In this document: one piece after another, positions 33,574 through 36,499 of the stretch
Numbering within the stretch: position 1 is the first letter of the stretch
How the letters are laid out: each line of letters begins with the position of its first letter
Assembly: GCA_005778115.1 (NCBI GenBank)
Contig: SXKJ01000253.1
Span: 1 to 36,499 of the forward strand
From: Planctomyces sp.
Lineage (GTDB): Bacteria > Planctomycetota > Planctomycetia > Planctomycetales > Planctomycetaceae
DNA: 36,499 nucleotides
Reading direction: 5' to 3'
The notes under the pieces: model-generated
The model's input: only the letters and a program-made list of their open reading frames with translations
What the model was told of the DNA's origin: nothing
The model's database searches: none
Program-made: the position numbers and the translations under genes

Positions 33574-35074
33574 GATTCGAGCGAAGGATTGTTGGTTGAA
33601 GTCCGGGGATCTCTGGGTCGGCCGGGTAATACGGTCGTCGCACGTAGCGGAAAAGTGTCCCTCGGAGCGTGGCGGGAGTTGGACCGGGGGTGTTGAGGAT
33701 GAACTCTCCTTTGGCGATGTCGCCGTAGGCCATGCTGTAGTTCATCGGGTTTTTGACGACGACGAACTTCGCATCGCGAGCATTCAGGCCGAGCAACTCG
33801 TATTGCTCGCCGCACCATTCATAGGTGCCGTGGGAGGCGACCGCAATTTGGAGGCTGCCGACTTGCAGTGCGGCGGACGGTCCCATGTTTCCAGATTGGC
33901 CGTCCCAGATGCCCCCTCGATAGTGGAAGCGTCCGTCGCTGAGTTTCACGACGCGCCCCGTGACCGCGACCGGCTGCCCCCATTTCGGATCGACATGGTG
34001 TCCGAGTTGAACGGAGACCTCGGCCCCTTCGCCGGCTTGATGACATTGTTCGGCAACGATCGGATCGACGATCGGCACGAGGCTCGTCTGCTCGACATTC
34101 GCCGCCAGCAACGCGACCAATGATGCCGCGCTGTCGCCGGCCGCTCCGCCACCGCAGCAATCGGCTGTCTCGACCAACAGCACTGGACCGCCTGCGATCG
34201 ATAGCCCTCTCGCGATCGCGCCGGCCGGAGCGAACACCGGCGGCTCCAGATCGAAGCGATTCTGCCAATAGAGTTCGGCAATCTGCCGTGCGAGTCGTTC
34301 GGCTTCGGCGAGATCGCCATTTGTGATGACCAACCCGCCGCCCCCCATGTCTGGCAAATCGAGATACGGATGAACGAGAAATGCGCTCGTGGAATAGACG
34401 TTGTCCAATTGCTCGAACGATTTCGCCAACCGCATCACATCGGCGAACGGCCCCGGTCCTTCGGTGTGGCCGAGCACTCCACTGACCAGCACGGGCACCT
34501 TGGCCATAGCCATCGTCGGCCGCAGCGTGCCATCCAAGATGTCGAGCAATGCCCACGCGCCGCGCTCGCCAGTCGTGAAGGCATCCTTGTGCGGGTAGGT
34601 CTCCCATGCGATGAGCGCATCGGCGCAGCGAACCATTGGCTCGGTGACGTGAGCGTGCAGGTCGAGCGTGGCGACGACCGGTACTTGATCGCCCACCAAT
34701 TCACGCACGGCCTCCAGTAGATCCCCTTCGAGATCGCCGATCTCCTCGACCGCCGCCGAGCCATGCAGCGCCAACAACACACCGCTGACCGGCAGGGTTG
34801 CTCGCAAGCGGTCGAGCATCTCGGTTTTCAATTGGCGATAGCACTCCGCTGTCACGGGACCACTCGGACACGCGCTTGCGACCAGCAGCGGCAGGATCGC
34901 GACCGCTCGATCGCGCAACACGCGGAGCATCCCACCGACGGTGCCGGCCGTGCGGTCGAGCACCTCCGCGTCGTAGAAGAGTTCGCTGCGACGAAAACTC
35001 TCGATGTCGGCTGGCACTCCGCCGAAGTGATTGCACTCGATGAAAATCGAACCGATGGCGATGGAGGGGGTCAT
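33569..35074 (-). CDS. M81-family metallopeptidase (MlrC-like), 501 aa
   Basis: The N-terminus IAIGSIFIECNHFGG, LLALHGSAAVEE, VVATLDLHAHVTEPM and WETYPHKD are hallmarks of the MlrC family, where the D and H residues bind zinc. MlrC in sphingomonads degrades linearised microcystin; most homologues, including this one, act on unknown small peptides. The C-terminal domain has AGDSAASLVALL and HYRGGIWDGQSGNMGP. No signal peptide, so cytoplasmic. It is divergent from an enolase-superfamily gene across a 209 bp gap, a pairing consistent with peptide or amino-acid catabolism. No clear ribosome site. Confidence 0.92.
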   Translation of the reverse strand: MTPSIAIGSIFIECNHFGGVPADIESFRRSELFYDAEVLDRTAGTVGGMLRVLRDRAVAILPLLVASACPSGPVTAECYRQLKTEMLDRLRATLPVSGVLLALHGSAAVEEIGDLEGDLLEAVRELVGDQVPVVATLDLHAHVTEPMVRCADALIAWETYPHKDAFTTGERGAWALLDILDGTLRPTMAMAKVPVLVSGVLGHTEGPGPFADVMRLAKSFEQLDNVYSTSAFLVHPYLDLPDMGGGGLVITNGDLAEAERLARQIAELYWQNRFDLEPPVFAPAGAIARGLSIAGGPVLLVETADCCGGGAAGDSAASLVALLAANVEQTSLVPIVDPIVAEQCHQAGEGAEVSVQLGHHVDPKWGQPVAVTGRVVKLSDGRFHYRGGIWDGQSGNMGPSAALQVGSLQIAVASHGTYEWCGEQYELLGLNARDAKFVVVKNPMNYSMAYGDIAKGEFILNTPGPTPATLRGTLFRYVRRPYYPADPEIPGLQPTILRSNH

Positions 35075-35120
35075 GGTGTCAGGCTATTCGTCGCACTCTG
35101 GGCAAACAATGTCTCGCGGG

Positions 35121-35202
35121 AAGAGCTGGCGAAAAATGAAGGGCGGAAAATAATGCGGTCGCTGACCTTCATTTTCCGCCCTCCATTTTTCGCCAGCTCT
35201 TC
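35121..35202. repeat. 32 bp inverted repeat between M81 and enolase-superfamily genes
   Basis: Arms 35121-35152 and 35171-35202 (GAAGAGCTGGCGAAAAATGA...) are reverse complements at 31 of 32 bases with an 18 nt spacer. It lies in the promoter gap of two divergent genes. Confidence 0.92.
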
Positions 35203-35283
35203 ATTTTCCTGCACAGAGGTAACTCCAGAAAGTTCCGTAGGTCGTAGACTACTTGCGAGAAACCAAAACATGGGAAGGACCAC

Positions 35284-36438
35284 ATGAGAATCGACCATCT
35301 GGAGACGATCACGCTTCGCTTCGAGTACGCCGATGGATTTCGCTATGCCGGCGGGCAATGCACGGCGCGAGTGACTTCGCTGGTGCTGGTGCATACGGAT
35401 TCGGGACAGGTCGGGATTGGCGCGGCGTATTCGCATCCGGGGTTGGTGCATCTGATTGTGCAGGAGCAACTCGCGCCGTTGTTGGTCGGCGAAGACCCGA
35501 CCGAGGTCGAATCGTTGTGGCAGAAGATGTATCGGATCACTCGCTGGTATGGCCGCAAGGGGGCGGCGATGACGGCGATCGGCGCGATCGACACCGCTTG
35601 TTGGGATCTGCGAGGCAAGTCTCTGGGTCAGCCGGTGTGGGAGTTGCTCGGAGGACAGCGGCTAACGTGTCCGGCCTACGCGAGCGCATTGTTGTGGAAG
35701 GAGCCGGCCGCTCTGGCCGAAGAGGCATCAAAGTTGATCGAGCGTGGGTTCCGCCGCGTGAAGATGCGTTTGGGATATGGTGGCGATCGAGATCGCGCGT
35801 CCGTCCGAGCGGTGCGGGACGCGATCGGGCCGAACTGTGATGTGATGTGTGACGGCTCGATGCGGTATTCGCTGGAGGATGCCGCCTCGCTTGGCGAGTT
35901 TCTGGCGGAGCAAAACGTCTTCTGGTTCGAGGAACCATTTGAGCCGGAGGACATCGACTCGTACGTCGCATTGAGTTCGCGAGTTACTCCACCACTGGCG
36001 GCCGGCGAAAACGAATTCGGATTACAAGGCTTTCGCGAGTTGATCCGTGCCGGCGCTTTGGACATCGTTCAGCCGGATGTGAGCCGTTGCGGCGGAATCA
36101 CGGAGGCCAAACGTGTTGCGGACCTGGCACTGACCGCCGGGCTACGAGTCGCTCCGCATACTTGGAGCGACGCGGTCGCTGTCACCGCCAACGCGCACCT
36201 CGTCGCATCGCTGCCGCACGGGATCACCGTCGAGGTCGATCAAACCGGCAACCCGTTTATTGAAGAACTGTTGGTCGAACCGCTTGTCGTGCATGACGGG
36301 CTGTTGTCGCTCAGTAACGCACCCGGTTTGGGGATCGAATTGAACCCAGCCACCTTGCAACGCTATCGGCTGGAAGATCCGCTGCATCTTCCGGACGGTT
36401 CGTATTCGGACATGATCTTTGGAAAATCGTTCCTGTAG
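35284..36438 (+). CDS. enolase-superfamily enzyme, mandelate racemase/muconate-lactonizing type, 384 aa
   Basis: The capping domain is followed by a barrel with metal ligands D190 (VMCDGSM), E216 (WFEEPF) and E242 (AAGENEFG). The acid/base residues read K160-M-R162 and the D265/H292 dyad (IVQPD and APHTW), a mandelate-racemase-like layout in which the second lysine of KxK is arginine. It would abstract a proton alpha to a carboxylate, probably a sugar acid dehydratase or racemase; substrate unknown. GGAAGGA lies 5 nt before ATG 35284. The frame is complete. Confidence 0.9.
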   Translation: MRIDHLETITLRFEYADGFRYAGGQCTARVTSLVLVHTDSGQVGIGAAYSHPGLVHLIVQEQLAPLLVGEDPTEVESLWQKMYRITRWYGRKGAAMTAIGAIDTACWDLRGKSLGQPVWELLGGQRLTCPAYASALLWKEPAALAEEASKLIERGFRRVKMRLGYGGDRDRASVRAVRDAIGPNCDVMCDGSMRYSLEDAASLGEFLAEQNVFWFEEPFEPEDIDSYVALSSRVTPPLAAGENEFGLQGFRELIRAGALDIVQPDVSRCGGITEAKRVADLALTAGLRVAPHTWSDAVAVTANAHLVASLPHGITVEVDQTGNPFIEELLVEPLVVHDGLLSLSNAPGLGIELNPATLQRYRLEDPLHLPDGSYSDMIFGKSFL

Positions 36439-36451
36439 CCTGAAATGAATT

Positions 36452-36479
36452 GGCGAGCGGGGCGGCGTCAGCCCCCCGG
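36452..36479 (+). repeat. third arm-copy of the kinase-linker repeat
   Basis: GGCGAGCGGGGCGGCGTCAG plus CCCCCCGG: 26 of 28 bases match each arm of the inverted repeat at 4935-5010. A partner arm may lie beyond the window end. Confidence 0.75.
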
Positions 36480-36499
36480 TGGTCACAATGGCGACTGAA

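Overview
This 36.5 kb window looks like chromosome of a planctomycete (phylum Planctomycetota). The evidence is the gene content: five DUF1501 proteins with twin-arginine leaders, a DUF1549/DUF1553 cytochrome-like protein, two S1 sulfatases, a Ser/Thr kinase with a DLG motif joined to leucine-rich repeats, PPC-domain and giant TPR exported proteins, and a MlrC-type M81 peptidase. No phage, plasmid, rRNA or CRISPR was seen.

Layout. 1-3.5 kb: tRNA-Leu(GAG) and an exported TPR protein, both on minus. 3.7-6.5 kb: a membrane Ser/Thr kinase whose LRR domain lies in the -1 frame, then a C-terminal gene relic. 6.5-7.3 kb: a dense REP-hairpin cluster and a solo IS200-like Y1 transposase. 7.3-16.9 kb: sulfatase, FAD oxidoreductase plus aldo/keto reductase (one operon), smpB, an orphan sugar-type ABC ATPase, a secreted zinc peptidase, a second sulfatase and a RidA-like protein. 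17-25.4 kb: five DUF1501 genes (two rightward, three leftward, meeting tail to tail 8 bp apart) with a DUF4160/DUF2442 pair between the first two. 25.6-33.4 kb, rightward: a tandem-domain exported peptidase, a PPC-domain protein, a GxxExxY PD-(D/E)XK protein flanked by repeats, and the DUF1549/DUF1553 protein. 33.6-36.4 kb: M81 peptidase and enolase-superfamily enzyme, divergent.

The exported sulfatases, peptidases, DUF1501 and DUF1549/1553 proteins fit polymer degradation at the cell surface, which is typical of planctomycetes; specific substrates cannot be read from sequence.

The most unusual feature is the quantity of small palindromic repeats. At least nine hairpins carry a GTAG tetranucleotide at the foot (three more have GTAA), the hallmark of REP sequences mobilised by Y1 transposases. 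Many occur as head-to-head pairs. Several repeats lie in frame inside genes (kinase linker, PPC protein, DUF1549 protein), one forms the whole C-terminus of the aldo/keto reductase, and one pair supplies the TAG stop codons of both smpB and the convergent ABC gene. Other leads are the kinase/LRR frameshift at a C-tract, the repeat-bounded GxxExxY gene, and a nested 198 bp palindromic element at 33.4 kb.
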